The notes below the pieces were generated by a model that ran no database searches, was not told the DNA's origin, and was given only the letters and a program-made list of their open reading frames with translations. The translations under genes and the position numbers were made by a program. This document shows, one piece after another, positions 43,075 to 53,556 of a stretch of DNA of 64,000 nucleotides (positions are counted from its first letter, which is position 1; every line of letters begins with the position of its first letter). The DNA is from Pyrenophora tritici-repentis. Its lineage: Eukaryota; Ascomycota; Dothideomycetes; Pleosporales; Pleosporaceae. The stretch is from the NCBI RefSeq assembly GCF_003171515.1, contig NC_089395.1, forward strand, positions 1,674,001 through 1,738,000, in the 5' to 3' direction.

Positions 43075-43755
43075 AGACTGTACGCCCTAACAATCACACA
43101 GTATACAGTCACAGGGTAAATTGCAACTACATAAAACCTAATCTTAGCACAAGCAGGAAGCGTGCACAAAGCTGTACACATTAAAATCAAAACTCGGGAC
43201 CTTGAGAGAATTCTTTTCTGGAGTATTCATTCATTCATCAAAATTGCTGTGTATTATGAGACTCCAAGTACAACTACTGGACTTTGCTTGTGTTCGACGT
43301 TTTCGGGCAATGCTATCAAAGTCACCACGGGAGAAAGCGGAGCGCAAAGAGCTTGATCGATTAATTCAAGATGGCATCACGGAAAGACAGCGATATGACC
43401 GAGCACGCCGTAAACGAACTGAAATCAATAATGATGCTCAAGCCGCCACTGTTCGTTACTCGTATCCATAGTCCCTATTTACTCTGAAGCTACATAACTA
43501 GGTTCTGATGCAACACGGCAGATGTTGTCTTGGTCCGGGGATAGATGGCCTAACATAACCTCAAGATCACTGTGATACTTCACCTAGCTTATCCTCAGGC
43601 GTGCTTTTGCTTTGTTGCCATCCAGATGCGACCTGGGCGACTAGTATGATCGAATTTTACTCCTTCACATTACATAAAGCATTGAAAGATGCGTACGTAG
43701 TCATGAACCACAATGTAAGAAAGTAGAATTTATTCAGGTAGTACTACTCAGTGTT
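43075..43755. other. intergenic, one doubtful ORF
   Basis: A plus-strand frame at 43202-43471 has a charged stretch (REKAERKELDRLIQDG and RARRKRTEIN) but no domain I know and no good start context. I leave it unannotated as a gene. Confidence 0.35.
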
Positions 43756-44229
43756 TCACGTCCTGCTCTCCGCGGCTCGTTGCTCCTGGTTTTTCACCAT
43801 CTCTAATAGTTTTGAATACTTCTCGTGAACTTCCATCGACCAAGGTACCAAATTATTAACATAGCGTTGAGCTACCAAGATGCTTGTCTCCATACCATCT
43901 AGCCGTTTACGGAACATATCCTGCAGCTCTGAAATATCAAGACGCAATTGTTGGAACTCGTTTCGTAACTGGTTCAGTTCTTCGAATACTTTGGGCGGAG
44001 ACTCGTTGGCGGTTGCAGCGGCGACAGTTGTGGAGGCTTGTTTGAAGCCTGCGTACGGGTCCTGCGGGATAAACATGCTTTCGTCCCAATCAAGATCACA
44101 GTCTTGTTCCGGAAGTGGTGGCAGGCTCGGCGCGAATGCGTGGGACGATCTAGTAGCAATCATTGCATCCAGGGACAACATCTGCGTCGGCGGTTCAGAA
44201 AACCATGTATCGTGATTGCTCGAAGCCAT
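43756..44229 (-). CDS. hypothetical coiled-coil protein, 157 aa
   Basis: I start it at M-A-S-S-N-H (44229) because the upstream in-frame ATG at 44265 nearly overlaps a TATA-like TATTTATA (44,268-44,275). The N-terminal half is acidic and disordered (EQDCDLDWDESMF). The C-terminal half is a heptad-patterned coiled coil (FEELNQLRNEFQQLRLDI and SELQDMFRKRLDGMETS). No signal peptide or membrane segment. I do not recognise a family. It is one of three small coiled-coil genes between the patatin-like and ferric reductase genes. Confidence 0.6.
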   Translation of the reverse strand: MASSNHDTWFSEPPTQMLSLDAMIATRSSHAFAPSLPPLPEQDCDLDWDESMFIPQDPYAGFKQASTTVAAATANESPPKVFEELNQLRNEFQQLRLDISELQDMFRKRLDGMETSILVAQRYVNNLVPWSMEVHEKYSKLLEMVKNQEQRAAESRT

Positions 44230-44975
44230 GTTAGGTGTTACGCGTAACCCTAGCGACAGATGCATGCATTTATAAATAAGTCGCAGTCAAGCGTGACAAA
44301 GAAGTCGCCAGCAACAAGCACAGGCTACAGCTTTCGAATGTTGAAAGCATAGCCCGCCATTTCCGAATGTGATGGGGAATTGGCGACGATCCAAGCCCGT
44401 TTGGATGTGCCTGTAGTCGGCCCGATAACTGTGACGCTTCGAGATATGGTCAAAAAAGGCCTCAGCCAGGGCTAGTTCCTCATATCATCTTCAGTAGCGC
44501 AAAATCTTCCGGCCGTTCCGTACCGAACTAGTGGCCTCAGGGCCCTATCGATCTATAGCGCACCAGCTAGCTAAGAAGGCCTATTTCAATATCAAGGAAC
44601 GGCGAGTACCAAGCCCGGCTTCCCCGTTGATTTGGTGGATCTCTTCCGGGCCGGAACTCAACCGCTCTCTTTTCATAAACAAGATGCGGTTTTGTGTCGT
44701 GATCAACGCATAGGAAAACTGACTGGACTGCACGCCAGGCACGAAAATCCACATCAGTCACCATAGACACGTGTTGAAGCTGAAACACTAGTGGGTGGAT
44801 GGAGCAGTGCCGCTTTATTTTCCTTTCACAGTCGAAAACTCCTCTCCCATCCCGCTGCCCTAGTTACACCATGATGGGACAATAAAACTGGCTAATGACT
44901 GATATTTAAGTGACTTCTTGCTCTTGTACTTCCTACATCGACATTTCCCTCCTCCTCCCCCTGAACCACATAGCA
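44230..44975. other. intergenic
   Basis: No supported gene. Divergent promoters for the two coiled-coil genes presumably lie here. Confidence 0.4.
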
Positions 44976-45781
44976 ATGAGCCAGTCTCAGCAATCTCCTG
45001 CATCACTGCAACCAACTGAGGTATGAAGGCCCCATCAGTAGTGCACTTATGTACTAATTTCAAAAACCAGGGAAGCTCGGATTCTCGCCATCAAGAATGT
45101 TGTGTGCAAGCTGCATTAAACATGAGCAGTTTATATCAACAGGGCCAAACTCAGCTGCATAACATGCATATTCAACTCAAGGCTACCCATAACTACATCC
45201 AAGCAACTGCTGAAGATACACGACGCCGATACCTTGCGATAGAGAATGAGCTGAATCTAGAACGGGAGGCAAACGAGCTTGTCAACCAGCAATTAGCAGA
45301 GCTGGAAGAACATCACTGCGAGCTTTTGAAGAAATATAAGAGCGCCGAGGAACTCCGAGAAGACCTCAGCAAGTATATGAACAACTCAGACATGTTTGCC
45401 AACGAGGTTGCTAGGCGAGCCGAAAGCCTAGTGAACGATCTTCAAGCCAAGCTGGCCGGAGGACAAGTGGCGGAGTTGCAGAATGGCCAAAGCATTAGTG
45501 AAATGATCCTAGAGTCAGCCAAGAATGCACTTCTTGTAAGAGCCATTTCTGGTCAACATTCGGAGGAGAACCCGCTTACGCCATTGGAGTACATTACGGA
45601 TCAAAATGTGGTCTTGCAGCAACGTAACATGGACCTTTCTATACAAGTTGAGAGTCTGTCTAAGCAAGTAGAAGATGGGAAGAATGAGGTTGCGAACCTC
45701 GTCAAGGCTCTTGAACTCACGGCTGGAGACGGGCGGCGAAAAAAACCACGGAGGGGAAAGATGTCGCAGGAGAAGAAGTAA
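44976..45781 (+). CDS. hypothetical coiled-coil protein, 251 aa
   Basis: A 15-codon first exon (M-S-Q-S-Q-Q-S-P...) at 44976-45020 is joined across a 50-base intron (GTATGA...ACCAG, with TACTAAT as branch point) to 45071-45781. Most of the protein is a long coiled coil (NELNLEREANELVNQQLAEL, KKYKSAEELREDLSKYMNN and a third block near the end). It closes in a basic tail, GRRKKPRRGKMSQEKK, which could be nuclear-directing. No family was recognised. The frame and intron phase are consistent. Confidence 0.65.
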
Positions 45782-46004
45782 GGATGATAGCAATGCATTT
45801 GAACATCTATAGTATCCAAAAAAATCATCTTCAGTTAATTGCTAACAAATCTCCAACTCAGTAATTTGGGTCTCCGTCACGTGCTCCACTGGAAGCACTA
45901 TGATTTGTGCATTTAATACAAAAGGGATCAAAGACGTTGCAGGTAACGAGTCTTTCAGAAAACCGTGCTTCAAGATTTAGTATTGCATTGCCAGTTGTCG
46001 AAAT

Positions 46005-46900
46005 TCAACCTACGTTTTGCAATTCTAGATATGTCGTTTGACTGGTGTACCCGATAAAAGCATTGAGACCATCATTTTGCTGTAGCATCGCTGGGCTCGG
46101 AACGCGGGATATGAGGTCTTCTAGCATGATTCCAAAGGCACCAGCGTTTCCATCTGCCCTTGAGGTTTGTAAAAATTCTTGGTCAAATTCTTGCTGTTGT
46201 TTAGCCGTATCATTCAACACATACTTGATACTTACCAACTTTGACTTGACCATCGCTTGCTGAGATCGTGATGTCTTCTACGTTAAGTGAAGACATGAAA
46301 AGCCCTGCAGCGGTGAGAGCACAGATACCAGAAAGTGCCTGATCTGCCATCAATACGAGGATGAGTACAGGTCAATAGTCCTACCTGTGTGCTTATCGTT
46401 CTCACCTCAGATACTCCAAGCTGTGGAGAATGGGAAACGGCAACCTCGGATAATGGAAGGCCGGGCCTATCAAGTACGGTGAAGATAGAACCCTGATGCT
46501 GAAAAACAGACACGATGTTGAGAAGATTCGGATTTGGTTTGTCTAGGCCAACAATGGGTTTGTCTGAGCTACGACGGATCATCACGACCCGATAGTCATG
46601 CTCAGTGGCGTCTGAGGCGAATTCTTGGGCTAAACAGTAGGGTCTTTTGCCATCTGGATCTACGATGTGTATGCACCGGTAGTGCCGTCCAGGATCTCCG
46701 TCGATTGGCGTGAAAGTCTTGTACACAGTCCGATTGGTTGTAGGAAGCCTCAAAGGGCTAACGTCTAACGGCCCATTTCCCCTATAAAACTTTGGCTTTG
46801 GGGCTTCAATCGCAGGAGTACTGCTTTCTTCGCGAAAGGGCCTGATGTTGCCTGAGGCATGCCCCGTTCTCGGAAAGATAGTAAGTCTTCGAGGATCCAT
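46005..46900 (-). CDS. protein-kinase-like protein without catalytic motifs, 260 aa
   Basis: Three exons: 46900-46406, 46338-46236 and 46189-46005. The introns (67 and 46 bases) have GTGAGA...ATCAG and GTAAGT...CAAG ends, and frame is kept. The middle follows the small-lobe to hinge pattern of kinases: PNLLNIVSVFQHQGSIFTVL, then a helix ALSGICALTAAGLFMSSLN, then DGQVKV. That helix sits where active kinases have the HRD catalytic loop, and here no H-R-D and no D-F-G can be seen, so it is either a pseudokinase or a decayed copy. It is shorter than a full kinase domain and ends soon after GAFGIMLEDLISRV. It is divergent from the gene at 47024, with 123 bases between. Confidence 0.6.
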
Positions 46901-47023
46901 GTGTGCGATGATCAGTGATCAGGCTTATTCTATCGTCTTTATCTAGTAGCCAGGTCAACCGCACTTTCTTGTTGCTAACAATCGGATTTAAGACCTAGTC
47001 GCGTACATTGTCTCAACTTAAGC

Positions 47024-47488
47024 ATGGATCTCTCCACAAAGAACTCACCCCGTGGAAGGCCTCTCGAAACTAATACTATCGACCACATCGTGAGATGCTA
47101 TGGAGGGCAGACCATCGCAATTGAAATGGAGCCACAGTACATGCAAAAGTCCAAGCAATCTAGAGACTTGGTTCACTACATCGATTTTCTCAATCGAAGA
47201 AATGGAGAACTTAGGATAGAGCTTACATTCTACCGAGAATGCTATCAGCACGCAGAGAAGTTCAAGGGAAAAATTGCCGAGACTTCGCAGGATTTACTAC
47301 ACGCGTGTATTATTGGTTTGCTGGACGAGATGGCTTTTGATGAAATTCGAGACCTTTCTAAGGCGCTTGTGGATGCGGTAGACCAACTTCGTCTCGACCA
47401 AGAAAAAGCATTTAACGACTTTATCGCGCCTTACAAAGCATCAAAGAGCCCCCCAAAAGCTACTATGTCAATGGATGGGTTTATTTGA
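47024..47488 (+). CDS. hypothetical coiled-coil protein, 154 aa
   Basis: An intact single-exon frame with a clear start at 47024. The central region is helical and charged (SRDLVHYIDFLNRRNGELRI, then a second helix around DEIRDLSKALVDAVDQLR). No signal peptide, membrane segment or known domain. It shares a 123-base divergent promoter with the kinase-like gene, and its stop lies 13 bases from the end of the ferric reductase gene on the other strand. Confidence 0.6.
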   Translation: MDLSTKNSPRGRPLETNTIDHIVRCYGGQTIAIEMEPQYMQKSKQSRDLVHYIDFLNRRNGELRIELTFYRECYQHAEKFKGKIAETSQDLLHACIIGLLDEMAFDEIRDLSKALVDAVDQLRLDQEKAFNDFIAPYKASKSPPKATMSMDGFI

Positions 47489-47501
47489 GGTTGGCGGATA
47501 T

Positions 47502-49420
47502 CTATCTAACTTGGGCTGCTTCAATCCCGCGACATTTCATCGGCAACGACCTTCTTCTGCTAACATGTTCCCTCGGCTCCATTGGTTGAAACTCGAGTTC
47601 CAGATACCTCACTTGCTTATGGCTAGTATGAGCGATCATTTCTCGCGCCTGATGCCTCATTTGCCGGTATGCGCATACTGCTCGGATTAGTTAGTGTAGC
47701 GATAGTAATCCAAAATGCTTACCACAGATCGCGAGTCTTCCCCCTCTTGTCTCCAGCACGTCGCTAATGATTTGCCGCACATCCGGCTTTCCTTCCACCT
47801 CAGCAATTCGGCTGCCTGCCCGTTTGTATGGTACTGCATGTCCTGTTTCATCTAATATCTCGTAGTTGCCATAGATATACACATCGATAATCTGGAAAGC
47901 ATCAGCTTTCGCTAACGTTAAATCACCATGTTTCAAGATTTACATTCTCTCCATGTGGTGCAGGTCGTATCCCTGGGCTTTCGTTGGTGCTGCTACCGCC
48001 TAGGTGTCGGTCTATCTTTTCGTTCCCGGACGGAGTGCGTGTATCTTGGCGTATCGCAGTGCCTGGAAGATCATCTCTTCTCAGTATATTGTTCATGACC
48101 TCCCACACCAAGTCCAGCTGGTATTTGTTGTCCACATGCCAGACCAGAAGAAGATCCCTAGTCTTTGTCTTAGACTGCCGGTAGTCGTGTACAAGCTCTT
48201 GAATGTACGCAAGATGGCCGACAATCCCAATTCCACTAGCAAATAGAACCACTGTGCCAAAGTCTCGTAGGTCAAATCCGTGTCCGTAAGGTCCTTCTAC
48301 GAGAGCGCTGAGCTGCGTAACTCCAACAAGGGACCGTGTCAGAAGTCGATTGGTGAAGCCTGTTCTAGGCTGAATACGTAACTGGAAGTCGTGACCCTCG
48401 GAGTCTGAACTTGCCACCATGAACGGATGGCGCTGGAGAATTGAAAATAACCCGGGTCTTATCATGGTAAGGTATACATACTGGCCGGGCTTCACTTTCC
48501 AAGGCCGAGGAAGGTTGACCTTCACTAGAAGGCTATTTTGAACGTTCTCGATCAGGACTCTAGTGCTCCGCTTACTTACTGAAAAGTTACGATATATGAG
48601 CAGCACATTTCTGTGAGTGTAGGTAGCTACCCACATACATGCACACACAATTACCTGGACACGTCCGGTCATCTTCGCTCTAGGGACATGAAGCCATAGC
48701 AATATGCATATAGACGTAGAGCAAACAAAGTGTATCACCCGGAAGATCTCGTACAGGTGGTTACGGAAGGTGGGTAAAGAAGCAATGCTCATCAGTCCGA
48801 GGCATCCAGCAATCTGAGAGTGTAAGACACGCTGTAGACTTGTATGCAGATTAACTCACAGCTATACCGCTTACGGCGCTCATATCGCGAGTCCATCCAA
48901 CTGCAGCCAGCTTTTGTCCGGCATGAACGGAGCCCTGGATCACAGCCACCAGACCAATTATGCTATGCATTTGATGATATGCTAGTAAAGATATATGCAA
49001 AACATCCGCCGCTATGCTTGCTCCAGGTAACAGAAGGACCAGGTTTGTTGCGAGCAGCGAGGCGCACCGGCTGCTTAGCTCTTCGGCGGCTTTTACGCCC
49101 CAACCCATGCAAACACCGTTGCCACTTAGATACAACACAGGAAAGATCAGATCCTTTACAGAGAAGCGCCACTGATGTAGCTTAAAGAGGCTTATCGTAG
49201 AGTAAACCAGGTACTTGAGAATAGCATCTGTTAGACGTGAAGCCAGCCATTGAGAGGCTAGGCTGGTAATGAAACATGAAATAATGAGGACGATTAGCCC
49301 AGCGCATAATATAGAGTACCAAGCAGAAGGATCAGATAGAGGATCCATGTCTGGGTGTGCTAAATGCAAAGTCTGGCCCCATTGATATATAGTAACAAGG
49401 TCAGTGCGCGCTCGTACCAT
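47502..49420 (-). CDS. ferric reductase (FRE-type transmembrane flavocytochrome)
   Basis: Four exons: 49420-48860, 48813-47997, 47911-47723 and 47677-47502. The introns are 45-85 bases; all phases fit and give 580 residues. The N-terminal half is membrane-embedded with paired histidines for two haems (AYHQMHSIIG with SVHAG, and YEIFRVIHF with LLWLHV). The C-terminal half has the FAD site RHPFMVAS, the NADPH-side motifs VEGPYG and LFASGIGIVG, then LLLVWHVDN and a closing LELEFQP. The enzyme moves electrons from NADPH across the membrane to ferric iron. The intron at 47996-47912 has a weak GTAGCA donor; without it the frame would stop early. The start could be the later Met at 49348. FRE genes are recurrent Starship cargo. 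Confidence 0.88.
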
Positions 49421-49464
49421 ATAAATAAGTGGCTCCAGTGTCCGGAAATTCTGGAAGTATAGTT

Positions 49465-49888
49465 ATGGCCTCAAAAAGATTAAAGCAGGAGTCTTTTCGT
49501 AAACGGAAGAATAATTTTATTCGCCGCGGTCATGAGATAAGTAGCCGATACAAAGTAGCAGTGTGGATATGCATTCAGAAGGACAATAGCCAGCTATATG
49601 TCTACAATTCAGATCCAACACGGGTAGATTGGCCACCATCGACTACCCAACTTGTAGGTAACCAGAGCTCTTGTAGGGTGTAGGTATCTAACATTGTAGA
49701 AATCGACGTATCCAGTGCCTATAGTAAAGACTAGCGAGGACTTTCCGCCCGAAAAGCCACCAAATAAGAAATCACCACCAGCTAAAAGAGATACGTCACC
49801 ACCTGGATACCTGTCCAGGCCGCCTGTTCCCGAGTATTCTCAAGAAGAGCTATTCTCGGGTCGGTTGTCGGAAGGACGCAGAGATTGA
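49465..49888 (+). CDS. small MADS/SRF-like protein, 125 aa
   Basis: Two exons, 49465-49653 and 49700-49888, joined across a 46-base intron (GTAGGT...TTGTAG, branch TCTAAC). The first exon resembles a fungal SRF/MADS-like fold: SFRKRKNNFIRRGHEIS, then VAVWICIQKDN, then LYVYNSDPTRVDWPPS. The second exon is proline-rich (YPVPIVKTSEDFPPEKPPNK). Classical MADS factors dimerise on CArG-box DNA; this short form may do so or may be a partner. Its ATG is only 44 bases from the first possible ATG of the ferric reductase on the other strand, so the two share a promoter. Confidence 0.7.
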
Positions 49889-50251
49889 GGAGTGTATTAA
49901 ATCTAAGAAAACCTGCTAGGCGGATGTATACACATTTTCTAGCACAACAAGTCATCCATTGTTGGCATTCTCTTTGTGAACCTTTGGGACGCCATACGGC
50001 ACATAGAGGAATACTCTTAGGTCTACTGTAAAGATGTGAGCTTGCCAACATAGCTAGATACTACCAAATTAAGGAATAGAATGTTTATTGTAGGCGTCAC
50101 TTAAATAGCAATACGGTGCTCGAAAGCGCGGGCGTGCAACATCATAATGGCAACCTCTTCTTGACGTTTTGAAAGTGGCTCTGCAGACTATATAAATAAG
50201 ATTCGCCTCGATGTAAGCAGCCTTCGAAACTAACAAAACATATCCATCGAT
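49889..50251. other. intergenic
   Basis: No gene seen; contains the promoter of the repeat-rich gene. Confidence 0.4.
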
Positions 50252-51853
50252 ATGAGTGGTAAAAAAAAATCCCACATAAACTTCAAAAATACCGGCGACG
50301 GCCGGGAGCCAAGGACTCGAAGTGAGAAATCTACGATTGAATATCATGACGAGAAGGTCAAAAAGCTCGAAGCAGATCTTACAAAATTACAACACGCGAA
50401 AGATCAGGGCATGTTCGCTGAAGACGACGAAAAGCAAATGTCATCCATACGTGCAGAACTAGAGAAGTACAATAGCGCTATGACCCAAGTGAATATAAAT
50501 ACCGCCACACGACCCGAGTCTAGCGCGGCAGCGGGACAGCAAGCGGCACAACAGAATGCGACCGAACAAAATGCGGCCGAACAAAATGCGACCATGCAAG
50601 ATGCAACAGAACAGAATGCAACCATGCAAAATGCGAGCGGACAAGATGCGACCATGCAAAATGCGACAGCCAACGCGCCAAACCCTGGAACGACACATGC
50701 AAACGCTCAAAAAAGTCCTTCACAAAAAGGAGAGATTAAAAGAGAGCATGCTGAAGAGTCAAAAATGCCTACTCAAAGGCTTGTGGATGATCTCGGTATG
50801 GCATGGGATGTGGACGTCAATAATACTTGTGTCGATCCCTCGCTGCAGGGTCAGGAAAAGTCAGCCATTGGTCACATTATGAGGACCTCTCAAGCTTGCT
50901 TCTGCGTTACATATGGGTCTAAGGCTCGTAGCGCTCGTTTCGAATCGAGCCTCCCACATGGGTCCCAATACCAGGGAAGCAGAGATGTTACCAAAGGCAG
51001 CAACCGAATCGTCGAGAAAATTGTGAACTTTCATAAAGGAAACAAAGAGCCATTGCCGATGGATATACTGAGCAAAGTGCATATTCTATTAGTTTACTGG
51101 GACTCTAAGATGGGAGTCGGACACGCCGCCGAGGTTGACGTACTAGCTCCCAATTATGGCAAAAAACGGCCTCACACCCGCTGCTTCATCTATCTGGATC
51201 CCGAGCTCTATAAAACATACGACCTTGAAAATAAGACCGGCTACAGCCATGAAACTAGGTCAATAATGAAACCTCTTCAGGAAGGGAATGACGACTGGCA
51301 AAAGTCCATTGCTTTTCATAATATTGCGGTTAGGCTTGAGAATAAATTTGAGAAAGAGTGCATGGTCGGGGTGCCAGGCAGGCCTGGGCCACTCCGTGAG
51401 TTGGTTCAGGAGAGAAAAGTGGTGTCCAGCAGGAGCAGATCGCGGTATGCCACTGCTGAGCCGTCAGAAAGCATGTCGCGGTATGCTACTGCTGAGCCAT
51501 CAGAAGGCTGGTCGCGGCAGGCCACTGTTGCACCGTCAGAAGGCTGGTCGCGGCAGGCCACTGTTGCACCGTCAGAAGGCTGGTCACGGCAGGCCACTGT
51601 TGCACCGTCAACAACCGGTTCGCATTTTGACATCCCTCCAACCTCACCACGCCAGCCTACAGATCTACCAAGAACGCGACACAAACAGACTCCTACTACA
51701 GTAAAAACTGGGACCTCTTTGAAGCAACGGTTCCATATGGAATTTCTGGAACTTTTTGATCTAGCGGACAATGTTACGTATGCTGACTTGACTGAAAAAC
51801 AGCAGCTTCTTTACCCTGCGCAGTTCACAAAGTGGAAAGCAGTGAACTCTTAG
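50252..51853 (+). CDS. repeat-rich hypothetical protein, 533 aa
   Basis: A single-exon protein in five parts. A basic start and a coiled coil come first (HDEKVKKLEADLTKLQHAKD). A Q/N-rich stretch of eight pentapeptides of type Q[ND]A[TAS]x follows (50552-50671). The centre is a folded domain of ~230 residues that I do not recognise (SKVHILLVYWDSKMGVGHAAE and RCFIYLDPELYKTYDLE). A Ser-rich array of five 12-residue repeats (SRQATVAPSEGW type, 51440-51619) is then followed by a C-terminal helical tail. No signal peptide or membrane segment. The Q/N array has the composition of prion-like or condensate-forming segments, but nothing shows that it behaves so. The intact frame through two repeat arrays suggests selection. 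Confidence 0.65.
   Translation: MSGKKKSHINFKNTGDGREPRTRSEKSTIEYHDEKVKKLEADLTKLQHAKDQGMFAEDDEKQMSSIRAELEKYNSAMTQVNINTATRPESSAAAGQQAAQQNATEQNAAEQNATMQDATEQNATMQNASGQDATMQNATANAPNPGTTHANAQKSPSQKGEIKREHAEESKMPTQRLVDDLGMAWDVDVNNTCVDPSLQGQEKSAIGHIMRTSQACFCVTYGSKARSARFESSLPHGSQYQGSRDVTKGSNRIVEKIVNFHKGNKEPLPMDILSKVHILLVYWDSKMGVGHAAEVDVLAPNYGKKRPHTRCFIYLDPELYKTYDLENKTGYSHETRSIMKPLQEGNDDWQKSIAFHNIAVRLENKFEKECMVGVPGRPGPLRELVQERKVVSSRSRSRYATAEPSESMSRYATAEPSEGWSRQATVAPSEGWSRQATVAPSEGWSRQATVAPSTTGSHFDIPPTSPRQPTDLPRTRHKQTPTTVKTGTSLKQRFHMEFLELFDLADNVTYADLTEKQQLLYPAQFTKWKAVNS
50552..50671 (+). repeat. 15-bp tandem repeat, 8 units, coding
   Basis: Eight units of 15 bases encode Q-N-A-T-E-type pentapeptides inside the 533-residue protein. 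Units vary by a few bases, mostly at the last two codons. Confidence 0.9.
51440..51619 (+). repeat. 36-bp tandem repeat, 5 units, coding
   Basis: Five 36-base units encode 12-residue repeats. The first two read SRYATAEPSE-x-x and the last three SRQATVAPS-x-x-x. The third and fourth units are almost identical at the DNA level, a sign of recent expansion. Confidence 0.9.
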
Positions 51854-51978
51854 ACAAGGGCTCAAAACAGAGTCCTTATTTTTGAGCGGTAGCAGGAACT
51901 TTTAGAGTAAGGCGTCTGTGTCCAAGTAGTTAAATTAAATTGATAAGTTTGCTGAACTTTATATCTGTATTGTTTAAG

Positions 51979-53155
51979 ATGAATCTCCGTTCTACTCTGT
52001 TCCTGCACCTATTCTCTTCTATTGTTGGAGCATTTTGGCGACTTCCTTGCTACTCTCGATTGGGAGTTTCTCGAATTGATCCTATCGTCTCTGAGGGATT
52101 CCCTTCCCAACACGCGCACACGCTACATGGGGCCCAGAGTATGTTGCGCATGAGCTTAGTAGTTGATGTCTAATCTCCACTATAGACTTGAACTTTTCCT
52201 CGTCATACGATGGCCTAATTCAATCCAATTGCACGACATGTGCCGTCCTTGAAGATATGTCTGCCTACTGGACGCCACCTCTTATGTTCTTCCATGCCAA
52301 TGGTACTATAGAGATCGTTCCGCAAATTAGTGGAATGCGAATGCAGGTATTCAGGATGACAGTTAAAAGCTAATGCTAAGAAGGTTGTAGTTACTATTTT
52401 CTCTTTGGGGACAGAATTATGGCTTTTCCACCAGGGTTTAAAATGATTGCAGGAGATGCGAGCAAGCTAAATATCTCTGTCCCACCTCCTGACACGCCGC
52501 AATCCTTGTGGGGTCCGGATGAAAAAAAACCAGAAGCGCTCGCTGAAAAAGCTATTGGGTTCAATTGTCTAAACTATGGTGGCTCTGCTGAAGGGGCTTT
52601 GACCCGTCATCTGCTTCCGAATAAGTCCTTCATTGATTCAAACTGCGAGGATGGCCTTCGCCTTGAGCTGATGTTTCCTTCATGCTGGAATGGCATTTCT
52701 CTTGACGCCGACGACCACAAGTCCCACGTAGCCTATCCAGATCTTGTTATGGAGGGTGTATGTCCTGCAGAGTACGAGACACGCATTCCGGCTCTGTTCT
52801 TTGAAACGATCTGGAATACTTCAGTCTTTCGTAACATCTCCGGGCATTTCCTACTCAGTAACGGCGACCAAACAGGTAGGAATAGCCATTTCCTAATTGA
52901 ATTTTGGCTCATATGATCCCAGGTTCTAGCTACCATGGTGATTTTCTCAATGGATGGAACATAACTGCATTGCAGCAGGCGATTGGCAGCTGCACAAATC
53001 TATCGGGCTTGATTGAAGATTGCTCTATCTTTTCTCTCCAGTCCCCATCTCGAGCAGGCCAGTGCACCCTACTGCCGCCAGCAGCGGTTGCCAATGAAAA
53101 CTGTGCTGGACCTCAGTTAGGCCTTTGCGGTAATGTTACTTTTCAAAATAGATAG
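51979..53155 (+). CDS. secreted DUF1996 protein
   Basis: A signal peptide (MNLRSTLFLHLFSSIVGAFW) is followed by the full DUF1996 pattern: FWRLPC with RIDPIVSEG, HAHTLHG, CTTCAVLEDMSAYWTPPLMF, AFPPGFKMIAGD, IGFNCLNYG, GLRLELMFPSCWNG, KSHVAYPDLVMEGVCP and LLSNGDQT with YHGDF. Clean introns lie at 52139-52185 and 52876-52922. The exon near 52188-52346 does not join the next one (frame of YYFLFGDRIMAFP from ~52391) with any ordinary GTATTC donor. A donor at 52330 with acceptor 52380 works but drops six residues. So either an unusual intron or a one-base error sits there. DUF1996 proteins are extracellular and of unknown activity. The product would be ~335-345 residues. Confidence 0.8.
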
Positions 53156-53414
53156 AACGATCCTATTCTTAACGTGCGGGATAGCGACAAACTCAATTCA
53201 CTATAATGTTGTGAAAGTACACCCTGCTTGGCGGAACGCACCTGTAGCGGCAAACCGTTGACACTCATCGACACAAATCATCTCAGCCACAGCTGAATAG
53301 CCTTGATACTCTCTGATCATACTGCCAGGAGCCTACAAATAATAAGAAATGTTCAACTTGTTGATAATATCCACTGTTGTGAGCATCCCTCGCACGAGAG
53401 ATGGCCTGAGCATA

Positions 53415-53556
53415 ACATCCCTCCACCCGCACCGGAAAACCCTGTGGGCCGAAAACAACCAATGAAAGCGCAGCATTTGTACACGACTCAGCATGACGCT
53501 GTGTCTGATTGGCTATTTCCGGCCCACCGGTTTTTCCCCTACACAGGGAGGGATGT
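53415..53556 (-). mobile_element. MITE copy B (142 bp)
   Basis: Ends ACATCCCTCC...GGAGGGATGT with TA on both sides (53413-53414 and 53557-53558), which is the target duplication typical of the Tc1/mariner superfamily. In reverse orientation it matches copy C at 139 of 142 bases. It has no coding capacity; mobilisation would need a transposase elsewhere. Confidence 0.9.

Noticed and set aside
43202..43471. Possible bZIP-like basic ORF
   Set aside because: The charged stretch lacks the N-x7-R signature and a leucine zipper, and the upstream part looks random.
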